The notes under the pieces: generated by a model
The model's input: only the letters and a program-made list of their open reading frames with translations
Database searches by the model: none
Told to the model about the DNA's origin: nothing
Shown: piece by piece, positions 16,804 to 24,434 of the stretch
Layout of the letters: each line of letters begins with the position of its first letter
How positions within the stretch are numbered: position 1 is the stretch's first letter
Made by a program: the position numbers and the translations under genes
Source of the DNA: Megasphaera sp. UBA1696
GTDB lineage: Bacteria > Bacillota > Negativicutes > Veillonellales > Megasphaeraceae
Direction of reading: 5' to 3'
Assembly: GCA_002319965.1 (NCBI GenBank)
Contig: DCJQ01000039.1
Span: forward strand, 62,001-126,000
DNA: 64,000 nt

Positions 16804-16864
16804 GGAGACTGTTTACAAACGGCATAAAAACCTGTCCATAAACATTTTGTCATAGTGCGTCTCC
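16804..16864 (-). ncRNA. Structured leader RNA upstream of purE (candidate regulatory element)
   Basis: Reading the reverse strand, GGAGAC (16859-16864) pairs with GTCTCC (16804-16809). Inside, after a 14-base unpaired 5' side, TGTTTATGGAC pairs with GTTTGTAAACA (11 pairs, three wobbles), extended after a bulge by GG/CC around a T-rich loop. The element sits just upstream of the attenuator. It does not show the conserved bases I know for purine, PRPP, ZTP or THF riboswitches. Structure is visible; ligand and regulatory role are inference. Confidence 0.45.
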
Positions 16865-17017
16865 TTATTGATTAAAATATTTATCAAACACACTTTGATT
16901 CTATCAAAAAGACACCTGCCTGTCAATGAAAAACCGCCTTTCTATGGCAAGACAGTATCCCCCACCAAGGGACTGTGTTACAATGGAATAAAGATGCGAT
17001 GGAACGGAGGAATACCG

Positions 17018-19549
17018 ATGAATTTAAACGAGAAGCAGCAGCAAGTCGTAAATGAGCTGTCAGAGTCGATTTTACTCAATGCCCCGGCCGGAACCGGCAA
17101 GACCCGGGTCCTGGCAGCAAGGGTTGCCAATATCTTAGCCCAAAAGAAGGCCAAGGGCTCGGAAATCCTCTGCCTGACCTTCACCAACCGAGCCTGCAAG
17201 GAACTGAAAAACCGCATCATCGACACGGTACCGGAAGAAGGCTTTGCCGTCACGGTAAAAACCATCCACAGTTTCTGCTACAGCCTCATCAAAGAAGAGA
17301 CAAAGCGGCAAAGTGACCGCTTCAACGATTTCCTGATCTATGACGACGAAGACTGCAAACAACTCCTCGACTCCATAGACCTTACGAGAACGACACCGCG
17401 TCCGGCATTACAGGAACTTCAGACCTTCATCGAATTTGAAAAAAAGAAACGCGTCATCCCCGGCCTGCGCGATTTCACCAATATTCAGGATGACCTCAAG
17501 GGTTGGCTCTCAGACTACGGCGAAGACCTTGTTTGGGAATACGATATCGCCCTTGCCGACAACCACGCCATCGATTTTACCGACCTCATTACCGGGGCCT
17601 ATGAATTTCTCCAAGACGATGCCGTCTGTCGCCGCTGGCGGGAAAAGTTCCGCTTTATCTCGGTCGACGAAATGCAGGATACAAGTGAAGTCGAATATAC
17701 CGTTATCAGCCGCCTCTTTCCGGGCCGCAATATTCTCCTCTGCGGCGATTACTTCCAGACGATTTATGAATGGCGCGGATCCTATCCCCAATACATTTGG
17801 CAAGAGTTTAGAAACGACTATCAGCCTCTGGAAGTTACCTTCACCACCAATTACCGGGCCACTCAGCTCTTGCTGGAAGCCTCTCAGTCCTTCTTATTCC
17901 GCACCTTGGGGAAAGTGACCGTCCAGAGCATCTATACCGAACCGGGCATCTCGGCCTCAAAGGATCGCGGCGCCCCCATCGTCCTCCATAAAGCCGGCAC
18001 CGGGTTTGAGGAAGCCCGCTGGATTTTCCGGGAAATCAAAGCCCTTCCTCCGGAAGAACGCCTGAAGACCTGCATCCTCGTCCGCGACAACCGCCAGGCT
18101 AAGCTGATCTGGATGGGCATTACGTCGCATAACCAAAAGTACCCGCAAGACCAGCAGCTGCCGGTCACCTGCATCGACCAATTCCACCTGTTTAAACGAC
18201 AGGAATGCAAAGACGTCCTGGCTTATCTGCGCCTCGTGCTTAATAAACACGACAACCTCAGCCTGAAGCGAGTCGTCCAACGCTTCGTCCCCCGCATCGG
18301 CCGACGTACCCTGGAAACCATCGAAAGCGATTCCTATCGAAAGGTCGGCCTCATGCTCAGCGACTTCATCGACCCCCTGTCCCACCAAGGGGGTGACCCT
18401 TACGGGCTCCTACTGACGGCACTCGCCGAAGGACGGCTGGTCGTCTTCGACGTCGAAAGCACAGGCACCGACACGACGCAGGATGAAATCATCCAAATCG
18501 CCGCCATCCGCCTCGATGCGAAAGGGCAGCCCATCGATAAGTTCAACACTTATGTAAAAGCCGGACGATCCGTCGGCACGTCATACTACGTCCATCACAT
18601 CAGCGACGAAAAACTGGCCGCCGAAGGAATTCCGCCCAAAGAAGCCCTGACAAAATTCTTGGCCTTTGCCAAAGACGCCGTCATCGTCGGCCACAACGTC
18701 ACCTACGACTTGTCCATCCTCCAAAGCGAACTGCAGCGTCTCAGACTCCCGCAAAAAGCCGACTTTCCCTATTACGATACCCTCGACATCTACCGCCGCT
18801 TTTACCCGACCTTGCTCAACCATAAGCTAGAGACCTTGAGCCGCCTCTTCCCCAGCGGCCACAAGCCGACGCACGACGCCTTTGACGATATTTTGGCTAC
18901 AGCCGGACTCCTGATCCATGCCATAAACGAAAAGATTCGCCCGACGGAAACAGCCCGCCGGGCCGCTATGGCCATCTATCTCCCCCTCTTTGCCCCCTTC
19001 AGCCGAGAAATGGACGCTTTGCGGCGCTTATCCTATCAGGCACGGCCCACGAAACTTATCACGTCCGTCATGAATGACAACGGCGTCAAAGCCTGGTATC
19101 AAACACATCGTGATACCTCCGACAGAGCCAACCACATCGATCGGTTGGAAAATATCCGTAAGCTCTACCGCATCGCAAAAGAAACGGACGACGCCGAACA
19201 GAATCCGCGCGATGCCCTGACCGAATTTCTCAAGATGTCGGCCCTTTCTAACAGCGAGCTCGACAGCATGCTGGCCAAAGACCCGAAAATACCGATCATC
19301 ACCATTCACCAAGCCAAGGGCCTTGAATTCGACTACGTCTTTATGGCCAGTTTAGAAGACCATGTCTTCCCGACTTATTGGGCTCGTCAAAAAGGGGATA
19401 TCGAAGAAGAAAAACGCCTCTTTTATGTCGCCATGACGCGAGCAAAAAAGAGGCTGTATCTCAGCTGGCACCAAGGATTCGGCCGTCAGAGCTATCTGCC
19501 GAGCCGCTTCTTGAATGGTGTCAATTTAGATTATTGTGAAATCAGATAA
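17018..19549 (+). CDS. UvrD/Rep-family helicase with an internal DEDDh 3'-5' exonuclease domain
   Basis: An 843-residue superfamily 1A helicase. It has the Q-motif (LNEKQQQVV), Walker A NAPAGTGKTRVLA, motif II VDEMQD, motif III GDYFQTIYEWRGS, motif V TIHQAKGLEFDYVFMA and motif VI EEKRLFYVAMTRAKKRLYLS. Between domains 1 and 2A, about residues 475-640, lies a complete DnaQ-like exonuclease: FDVEST (D478, E480), GHNVTYD and HDAFDD supply the DEDDh residues. Such a protein could unwind and degrade DNA in one polypeptide, probably in repair or replication restart. The ATG at 17018 follows ACGGAGG; a 50-codon upstream extension has no such site. The 3' end overlaps the convergent chromate gene by eight bases. 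Confidence 0.9.
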   Translation: MNLNEKQQQVVNELSESILLNAPAGTGKTRVLAARVANILAQKKAKGSEILCLTFTNRACKELKNRIIDTVPEEGFAVTVKTIHSFCYSLIKEETKRQSDRFNDFLIYDDEDCKQLLDSIDLTRTTPRPALQELQTFIEFEKKKRVIPGLRDFTNIQDDLKGWLSDYGEDLVWEYDIALADNHAIDFTDLITGAYEFLQDDAVCRRWREKFRFISVDEMQDTSEVEYTVISRLFPGRNILLCGDYFQTIYEWRGSYPQYIWQEFRNDYQPLEVTFTTNYRATQLLLEASQSFLFRTLGKVTVQSIYTEPGISASKDRGAPIVLHKAGTGFEEARWIFREIKALPPEERLKTCILVRDNRQAKLIWMGITSHNQKYPQDQQLPVTCIDQFHLFKRQECKDVLAYLRLVLNKHDNLSLKRVVQRFVPRIGRRTLETIESDSYRKVGLMLSDFIDPLSHQGGDPYGLLLTALAEGRLVVFDVESTGTDTTQDEIIQIAAIRLDAKGQPIDKFNTYVKAGRSVGTSYYVHHISDEKLAAEGIPPKEALTKFLAFAKDAVIVGHNVTYDLSILQSELQRLRLPQKADFPYYDTLDIYRRFYPTLLNHKLETLSRLFPSGHKPTHDAFDDILATAGLLIHAINEKIRPTETARRAAMAIYLPLFAPFSREMDALRRLSYQARPTKLITSVMNDNGVKAWYQTHRDTSDRANHIDRLENIRKLYRIAKETDDAEQNPRDALTEFLKMSALSNSELDSMLAKDPKIPIITIHQAKGLEFDYVFMASLEDHVFPTYWARQKGDIEEEKRLFYVAMTRAKKRLYLSWHQGFGRQSYLPSRFLNGVNLDYCEIR

Positions 19550-20108
19550 GGCCGGCCATTCCCAGCACCAGTCCTAAGACGCCGGACCCGAGGAGGACTT
19601 TGATGACGCCGATGCCTTTACGGGTTGCCACGATAGCGGCGATGAGAATGACGAGTCCGCCGCGGCTGAAGGCCAGCCAATCAGAGGGCAGCTCTTCCGT
19701 ATTCCATAAGGCCAAGAGGATGAAGCTCAGGCTGGCTACGCAGATAAGGGCTACAACGGCCGGGCGCAGGCCATTCAAGATGCCGCGGATCGGTCCGATA
19801 TCACCGTACTTCAAAAAGATGCGGGCTAAGAAGATACCCAAGAAAAAGGACGGCGTTACAAAGCCCAGCGTCGCGACGACGGCGCCGCCAAGGCCTGCGA
19901 TGCGGGTGCCGACGAAGGTCGCCGCGTTGATGCCGATCGGCCCCGGCGTCATCTGCGAAATCGTAAAGATATCGACGAATTCACTCATGGTCAGCCAGTG
20001 AAAGGTATCGACGACACTGGCCTGAATGAGGGGCATGGATGCATAGCCGCCGCCGACACAGAAGATGCCGACCTTAAAAAATTCCCAAAAGAGCAGAGCA
20101 TAAATCAT
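19542..20108 (-). CDS. Chromate transporter, half-size subunit
   Basis: A 188-residue membrane protein with one CHR domain. The N-terminal region carries FCVGGGYASMPLIQ and SQMTPGPIGINAATFVG, the paired glycine/proline motifs of the ChrA family. It starts 11 bases after its paralogue at 20120-20692, and half-size CHR proteins work as a two-gene heteromer in the inner membrane. The natural substrate may be sulfate or another anion and not chromate; family evidence is the only guide. Good ribosome site AGGGGGTG before the ATG. Confidence 0.88.
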   Translation of the reverse strand: MIYALLFWEFFKVGIFCVGGGYASMPLIQASVVDTFHWLTMSEFVDIFTISQMTPGPIGINAATFVGTRIAGLGGAVVATLGFVTPSFFLGIFLARIFLKYGDIGPIRGILNGLRPAVVALICVASLSFILLALWNTEELPSDWLAFSRGGLVILIAAIVATRKGIGVIKVLLGSGVLGLVLGMAGLI

Positions 20109-20119
20109 GACGGCACCCC

Positions 20120-20692
20120 CTAGTTATACAGCGCATCGCGCATGAACAAGAAACCGATGATGCCGTCGATGAGGATGAGCACCATGATATTGGTATCGAA
20201 GAACAAGTTGGCTACAAAGGTACCGATGATGATGAGCAGCGGCAGAATCAGTTTTTTCCGGCCCTGCTTGACCAGCAGGTCGATGCCGACATTGACGATG
20301 AGGGCCGTCGCCCCGCACTGCATGCCGCGGAGAACCATTTTAATATAGGCATTTTGAATAAAATAATCATAGCTGTAAGAGATGATGGTCAGGGTAATCA
20401 AACAGGGCAGAACCGTTGCGACAAGGGCCACCAAGGTCCCGAGAACCCCTGCCATGCGGTAGCCGAGGATGACGGCACTGTTGACGGCGACGACACCCGG
20501 CATAGACTGGGCAATGGCAACCATATCGAGGGTATCCTTATCGCTGATCCAATGGTATTCGTCGACGTACTTGCCCTTGAGCAAGGGAATGATGACAAAG
20601 CCGCCGCCGACGGTGAAGGCGCTGATTAAAAAAGTCGATTTAAAGAGTGTCCAATAAAAATGAGCATCTCGTTTCGGTGTGACAAGGTCCAT
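20120..20692 (-). CDS. Chromate transporter, half-size subunit
   Basis: A 190-residue CHR-domain protein with STFLISAFTVGGGFVIIPLL and AIAQSMPGVVAVNSAVILG, the same two motifs as the following paralogue. The most likely start is the ATG at 20690-20692, eight bases after AGAAAGG; a second ATG three codons upstream has no spacer after that motif. This is the first gene of a two-gene unit divergent from a LysR regulator, with a palindrome between them, so expression is probably controlled by that regulator. Confidence 0.88.
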   Translation of the reverse strand: MDLVTPKRDAHFYWTLFKSTFLISAFTVGGGFVIIPLLKGKYVDEYHWISDKDTLDMVAIAQSMPGVVAVNSAVILGYRMAGVLGTLVALVATVLPCLITLTIISYSYDYFIQNAYIKMVLRGMQCGATALIVNVGIDLLVKQGRKKLILPLLIIIGTFVANLFFDTNIMVLILIDGIIGFLFMRDALYN

Positions 20693-20734
20693 GAGATTCA
20701 TCCTTTCTGAGAATAAATGGCTTTTTACATGGCT

Positions 20735-20751
20735 AGTATACCATAGGTATA
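20735..20751. promoter_or_regulatory. Palindromic LysR-type site overlapping the chromate-transporter promoter
   Basis: TATACCATAGGTATA (20737-20751) is a 15-base palindrome with a three-base centre. It overlaps a reverse-strand TATACT box (20735-20740) that has TTCAAT 16 bases upstream. Its position between divergent genes is typical of a LysR binding site. Confidence 0.5.
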
Positions 20752-20757
20752 TCTATA

Positions 20758-20785
20758 TTGAAAATATTCGTATCGTTGCTATAAT
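20758..20785 (+). promoter_or_regulatory. Promoter of the LysR gene
   Basis: TTGAAA (20758-20763), a 16-base spacer and TATAAT (20780-20785) form a near-consensus promoter 35 bases before the LysR start. Confidence 0.7.
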
Positions 20786-20820
20786 ATATGTAAATCATAT
20801 ATCACAAAAAAGGAGACCCT

Positions 20821-21699
20821 ATGGACCTTCGTCAACTCACGTACTTTTTGGCCATCGCCGAAGAAGGCCAGATCACGGCAGCTGCCCGGCGCCTGAACAT
20901 GGCTCAGCCGCCGTTAAGCCAACAAATGAAAGCCCTCGAAGAAGAACTGGGCGTCGAACTTTTTCTGCGGGAACCGCGCAGCGTCACCTTGACCGACGCC
21001 GGCGAAATCCTATACCGCAGGGCTCGTCAGCTCCTCACCTTGGCTGATTCGACGCGCCGCGAAATCGGCGACTTTAAAAGCGGCCTGCGGGGCACCTTAG
21101 CCAGCGGCACCGTCTCTTCCTCAGGCAGCGTCATATTGCGACCGGCCCTTCGGCAGTTCCACGACAGCCACCGCGGCATCCGCTTTGAAATCTACGACGG
21201 CAATACCTTCCACATCTTAGATATGCTGCGAAAAGGTCTTATTGAAATCGGCATCGTCCGCACGCCTTTTAAGCAGGAAGCCTTTGATTGTACCTTTTTG
21301 CCGGAAGAACCGATGGTGCTGGCTTATACTGGAAAAGACCCGAACCCTGAAAAAGAGACCTTGACCATCCACGATTTAGACGGCCTGCCCCTCATCGTCT
21401 ACCGCCGCTTCAATCAGCTCCTCCTCGACGTCTGCGAAGGACACAACCTTACCCCGTCCATCCTCTGTCGAAACGATGATGCCCGGACGACACTCCTTTG
21501 GGCCGAAGCCGGATTAGGCTACGCCGTCGTACCGGCCTCTGCCCTGTCGCCGGCACGGCTGACGACGCTGCAGATGAAAGTCATCGACGAGCCCCGACTT
21601 TGCACGCGCCTGGCCGTCATCACAGCCAAACATCGCTACCTGTCCGGTATTGCCGGCCAGTTCATCGAAGCCTTGACAAAGCCTGAAATCAGGCCTTAA
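20821..21699 (+). CDS. LysR-family transcriptional regulator
   Basis: A 292-residue LysR protein: winged helix-turn-helix at residues 1-60 (MDLRQLTYFLAIAEEGQI, then AARRLNMAQPPLSQQMKALE), a linker helix, and a two-lobed effector domain. The ATG follows AAAGGAGACCCT. It is divergent from the two chromate-transporter genes, the usual LysR arrangement, so it likely controls them in response to a small molecule. Its final codons overlap the convergent ogt gene by 11 bases and its terminator lies inside that gene. Confidence 0.92.
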   Translation: MDLRQLTYFLAIAEEGQITAAARRLNMAQPPLSQQMKALEEELGVELFLREPRSVTLTDAGEILYRRARQLLTLADSTRREIGDFKSGLRGTLASGTVSSSGSVILRPALRQFHDSHRGIRFEIYDGNTFHILDMLRKGLIEIGIVRTPFKQEAFDCTFLPEEPMVLAYTGKDPNPEKETLTIHDLDGLPLIVYRRFNQLLLDVCEGHNLTPSILCRNDDARTTLLWAEAGLGYAVVPASALSPARLTTLQMKVIDEPRLCTRLAVITAKHRYLSGIAGQFIEALTKPEIRP

Positions 21700-22195
21700 C
21701 GGCCAAGCCCTCCCAATGAAGGAGGGCTATTTTTTTATCGATGCCGCCGGCATAGCCCGTCGCCCTGCCACCGGCCCCTAAGACACGATGGCAGGGAATA
21801 ATGATTGAAATAGGGTTGTGACCGACAGCGCCGCCAACGGCCTGCGGGGACATTTTCTTCCCCGTCTGGGATTCCACGGCCTTGGCCAACTCGCCATAGG
21901 TCGTCGTCTGCCCGTAAGGAATCTGACAGAGGAGGCTCCACACGCGGCGGCGAAATTCATTGCCTTCCGGTGCCAAGGGCAGGCTCATGACAGCCGGCAT
22001 ACGGCCGGCAAAATAATCGTCGAGCCAGCGGACGGCCTGCTGCAGCACCGGCGTTTCTTTCACCGTCACCTCAGCCCCCTTCAATCCGTCCCTATCATAT
22101 TTCTGCCCGTCAAACCAAAGACCGACTAAGGCCGTTTCATTGGCGGCCAAGGTCATGGCCCCTAAGGGCGAAGCATAACTCGTCGTGTAATACAT
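21689..22195 (-). CDS. ogt: Methylated-DNA-protein-cysteine S-methyltransferase
   Basis: A 168-residue DNA-repair protein with the acceptor motif IIIPCHRVLGAGG (Cys135) and the upstream helix-turn-helix region YGQTTTYGELAKAVE. It removes methyl groups from O6-methylguanine and is consumed in the process. It lacks an AraC-type Ada domain, so it is the simple constitutive form. It is monocistronic and convergent with the LysR gene, whose terminator uses its last codons. The first ATG gives the expected N-terminus (YYTTSYASPLGAMTLAA). Confidence 0.95.
   Translation of the reverse strand: MYYTTSYASPLGAMTLAANETALVGLWFDGQKYDRDGLKGAEVTVKETPVLQQAVRWLDDYFAGRMPAVMSLPLAPEGNEFRRRVWSLLCQIPYGQTTTYGELAKAVESQTGKKMSPQAVGGAVGHNPISIIIPCHRVLGAGGRATGYAGGIDKKIALLHWEGLAVKA
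21706..21736 (+). terminator. LysR terminator embedded in the ogt coding end
   Basis: AGCCCTCC (21706-21713) pairs with GGAGGGCT (21721-21728), followed by ATTTTTTT. The hairpin lies within the last codons of the oppositely oriented ogt gene. Confidence 0.8.
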
Positions 22196-22354
22196 CGTAA
22201 GTACATCCTTTCGATTATTGTGGTCAATCTTTACCTTTTAATTTTCACCTCACGGCTATTGTCTATACCGTTCAATCGGTTCTCAATAATTCCTAATTGT
22301 AAATCTCGTCATTCGACCATCTTACCATAAGATATATTCCAAGTATTAAAAGAA

Positions 22355-23386
22355 TCAATATTGAAGAAAAATCCTGTAGTTATAATGTTTCTCTCCACCC
22401 ATTTCCATTTTATACCTTTCATCTCCGCGAGATAAATCCAATCCTCGAATCGTTGAATGTTCCTGCAAATATTTAACGCTTTCACTGATCATAACCTTAC
22501 CCGGTGCATACTGTGAAAAATCACTATCCATGGCTACGATGGGAAAAACAATTTCATCAAAATTAGTGAGGAAACCACTCATAAAAGCAGCCGGGCGATT
22601 ATTCAAAAGTAGGCAAAAAGTATAATGTGAATCCATCTTTTCCATAGCCCATGTCAAAGCAGAAAAATATCGATGCTTAAGGAATGGAAAAAAATCTCGC
22701 TTGCGGTGTTTTCGTTCCGACTCTCTCTTCGTATAAATTCTCATCAAACTTGATAAAAGTTCTTTATTCTCGATAGGTCCCCGAATTACTTCCAAACGAA
22801 TCTCGGCATCCGTTTTCTTTGCTTTATTATAAGCCTTATGGAGGTTAGACCTGGAATTACGGGATAAACCCTGAAAATAACTTTCGTACTCATCTGGAAA
22901 CATTACTTTAACACAGACTCGGTCCATTTCCATTTTCATACAGTACTGTTCAGACAACTCATTTTGATGCTGCATGAAGAAATGATAGAGTCGAGAGCGC
23001 TGATTTATTTTATAAAGTCTCAGTTCCATCCCACGAAATTGTTGACCTAACTCGTTTAAAGCCGAAAAAATCTGTTCGTCTGCAATATTTTTATCATAAA
23101 TAAAATCTAAATTACCTGCCCCGCTAATATTTTCGCCAAAAATATAGACCTTATTCTTTTTGACAAATACCGGAATTACCATCAATGGCCTCGTCGGTTC
23201 CTTCTCAGCATAATAAATAAAGAAATGGTCTTTTTGGCGCAACGTTGTGGGTTTTACTTTTTTATATTTAAAAATATATTCATTATATTCTCTAGACGAG
23301 TAAGGAAACACATACGCATTCTCTTGATACAGTTTTTTCCAAGTCTCTGTCAAAGTCGAACTTTTCCAGTCATACTCAATCAACAC
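22355..23386 (-). CDS. CelD/BcsL-like GNAT acetyltransferase of the polysaccharide locus
   Basis: A 343-residue protein with an N-terminal domain and a C-terminal FemAB-like GNAT fold. The stretch SRNSRSNLHKAYNKAKK and the ending LDLSRGDERYKMEMGG are typical of CelD/BcsL-type acyltransferases (Acetyltransf_6), which modify exopolysaccharide or LPS. The start is GTG at 23384-23386, nine bases after GGAGG; the nearby ATG is out of frame. It is the last gene of the ugd operon. Its coding region is clearly AT-richer than its neighbours, with many AAA/ATA codons, suggesting recent acquisition. The acceptor and acyl donor are unknown. Confidence 0.65.
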   Translation of the reverse strand: MLIEYDWKSSTLTETWKKLYQENAYVFPYSSREYNEYIFKYKKVKPTTLRQKDHFFIYYAEKEPTRPLMVIPVFVKKNKVYIFGENISGAGNLDFIYDKNIADEQIFSALNELGQQFRGMELRLYKINQRSRLYHFFMQHQNELSEQYCMKMEMDRVCVKVMFPDEYESYFQGLSRNSRSNLHKAYNKAKKTDAEIRLEVIRGPIENKELLSSLMRIYTKRESERKHRKRDFFPFLKHRYFSALTWAMEKMDSHYTFCLLLNNRPAAFMSGFLTNFDEIVFPIVAMDSDFSQYAPGKVMISESVKYLQEHSTIRGLDLSRGDERYKMEMGGEKHYNYRIFLQY

Positions 23387-23416
23387 TCCAACATTCCTCC
23401 AATGAACGAAAAAATA

Positions 23417-24418
23417 CTATGCATAGTATTTTTTATACCAAGCAGCAAACTGTTCCAGCCCTTCTTCAATCGTCGTTTCCGGCTTAAAATCAAAGTCACG
23501 CTGCAATTCGCTGACGTCAGCATAAGTCTGATAGACGTCGCCGGCCTGCATAGGCAAATATTCTTTTTCCGCCGTCTTCCCCAGCACCTTTTCCAAGACT
23601 TCGATGAAGTGCATGAGCTGCTCCGGCTGATGATTGCCGATGTTGTAGACCTTATAACGGTCGCCCGACGCATTTTTCTGAGGTGGGTTGGAAAGCATGT
23701 GCTCTATGCCGGTGACGATGTCGTCGACGTAGGTAAAGTCGCGGTACATATCGCCGTGATTATAAATTTGAATGGCTTCCCCATTGCGTATCTTATTAGC
23801 AAACTTGAAATAAGCCATATCCGGGCGGCCGTAAGGACCATAGACCGTAAAGAAGCGCAGGCCCGTCGCCGGAACCCCATAGAGATGGCTGTACGTATAG
23901 GCCATGAGCTCGTTTGACTTCTTCGTCGCAGCATAGAGGCTGATGGGATGATCGACATTGTCCGTCGTCGAAAAAGGCGTCTTCTCCTGATTGCCGTAGA
24001 CCGAGGAACTGGACGCGAACAGCAGATGCGTAACACCGTGGTGACGGCAGGCTTCGAGGATATTGAAGAAGCCGATAATATTGGAATCAATGTACGTCCG
24101 CGGATGATCGATGCTGTAGCGGACGCCGGCCTGAGCCGCCAGATTAACGACGATATCCGGATGAAACGACGAAAAAGTTTGTTCTACGGCCTGTTCGTCA
24201 GCTAAATCGCCCTTCACAAAGGTAAAATTCGGGAACTGGTGCAAAATTTCGAGGCGAGCATCTTTTAGCGTGACGTCATAATAATCATTGAGATTGTCGA
24301 AGCCCAGGACCGTCGCCCCTTTCGCCAACAACCGCTTGGCCAGGTGGAAACCGATAAATCCGGCAGCCCCGGTGATGAGGACTTTTTGTGTTATATCAAA
24401 GGGTTTAAAATTTGCCAT
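23417..24418 (-). CDS. NAD-dependent epimerase, probably UDP-glucuronate 4-epimerase
   Basis: A 333-residue extended short-chain dehydrogenase/reductase. It has the NAD loop ITGAAGFIGFHLAKRL, the SSSSVYGNQEKTPF segment with the catalytic serine, and YAATKKSNE with the YxxxK pair. Length and the FDNLNDYYDVTLKDARL pattern fit the CapI/LpsL group that converts UDP-glucuronate to UDP-galacturonate. The directly upstream gene, 16 bases away, is UDP-glucose dehydrogenase, which makes that substrate. An in-frame start 21 codons earlier exists, but GAGGGGAG precedes the ATG at 24416-24418. It supplies sugar nucleotides for the adjacent glycosyltransferases. Confidence 0.85.
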   Translation of the reverse strand: MANFKPFDITQKVLITGAAGFIGFHLAKRLLAKGATVLGFDNLNDYYDVTLKDARLEILHQFPNFTFVKGDLADEQAVEQTFSSFHPDIVVNLAAQAGVRYSIDHPRTYIDSNIIGFFNILEACRHHGVTHLLFASSSSVYGNQEKTPFSTTDNVDHPISLYAATKKSNELMAYTYSHLYGVPATGLRFFTVYGPYGRPDMAYFKFANKIRNGEAIQIYNHGDMYRDFTYVDDIVTGIEHMLSNPPQKNASGDRYKVYNIGNHQPEQLMHFIEVLEKVLGKTAEKEYLPMQAGDVYQTYADVSELQRDFDFKPETTIEEGLEQFAAWYKKYYA

Positions 24419-24434
24419 ATTCAGTTCTCCCCTC

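Noticed and set aside
16804..16864. Purine, PRPP or ZTP riboswitch in the purE leader
   Set aside because: The conserved core bases of those classes are not found, so only a generic structured leader is called.
16868..17017. N-terminal 50-codon extension of the helicase
   Set aside because: No ribosome site, and the ATG at 17018 has ACGGAGG and gives the conserved N-terminus.
23384..23400. ATG upstream of the acetyltransferase GTG
   Set aside because: The ATG frame stops after four codons, so GTG is the start.
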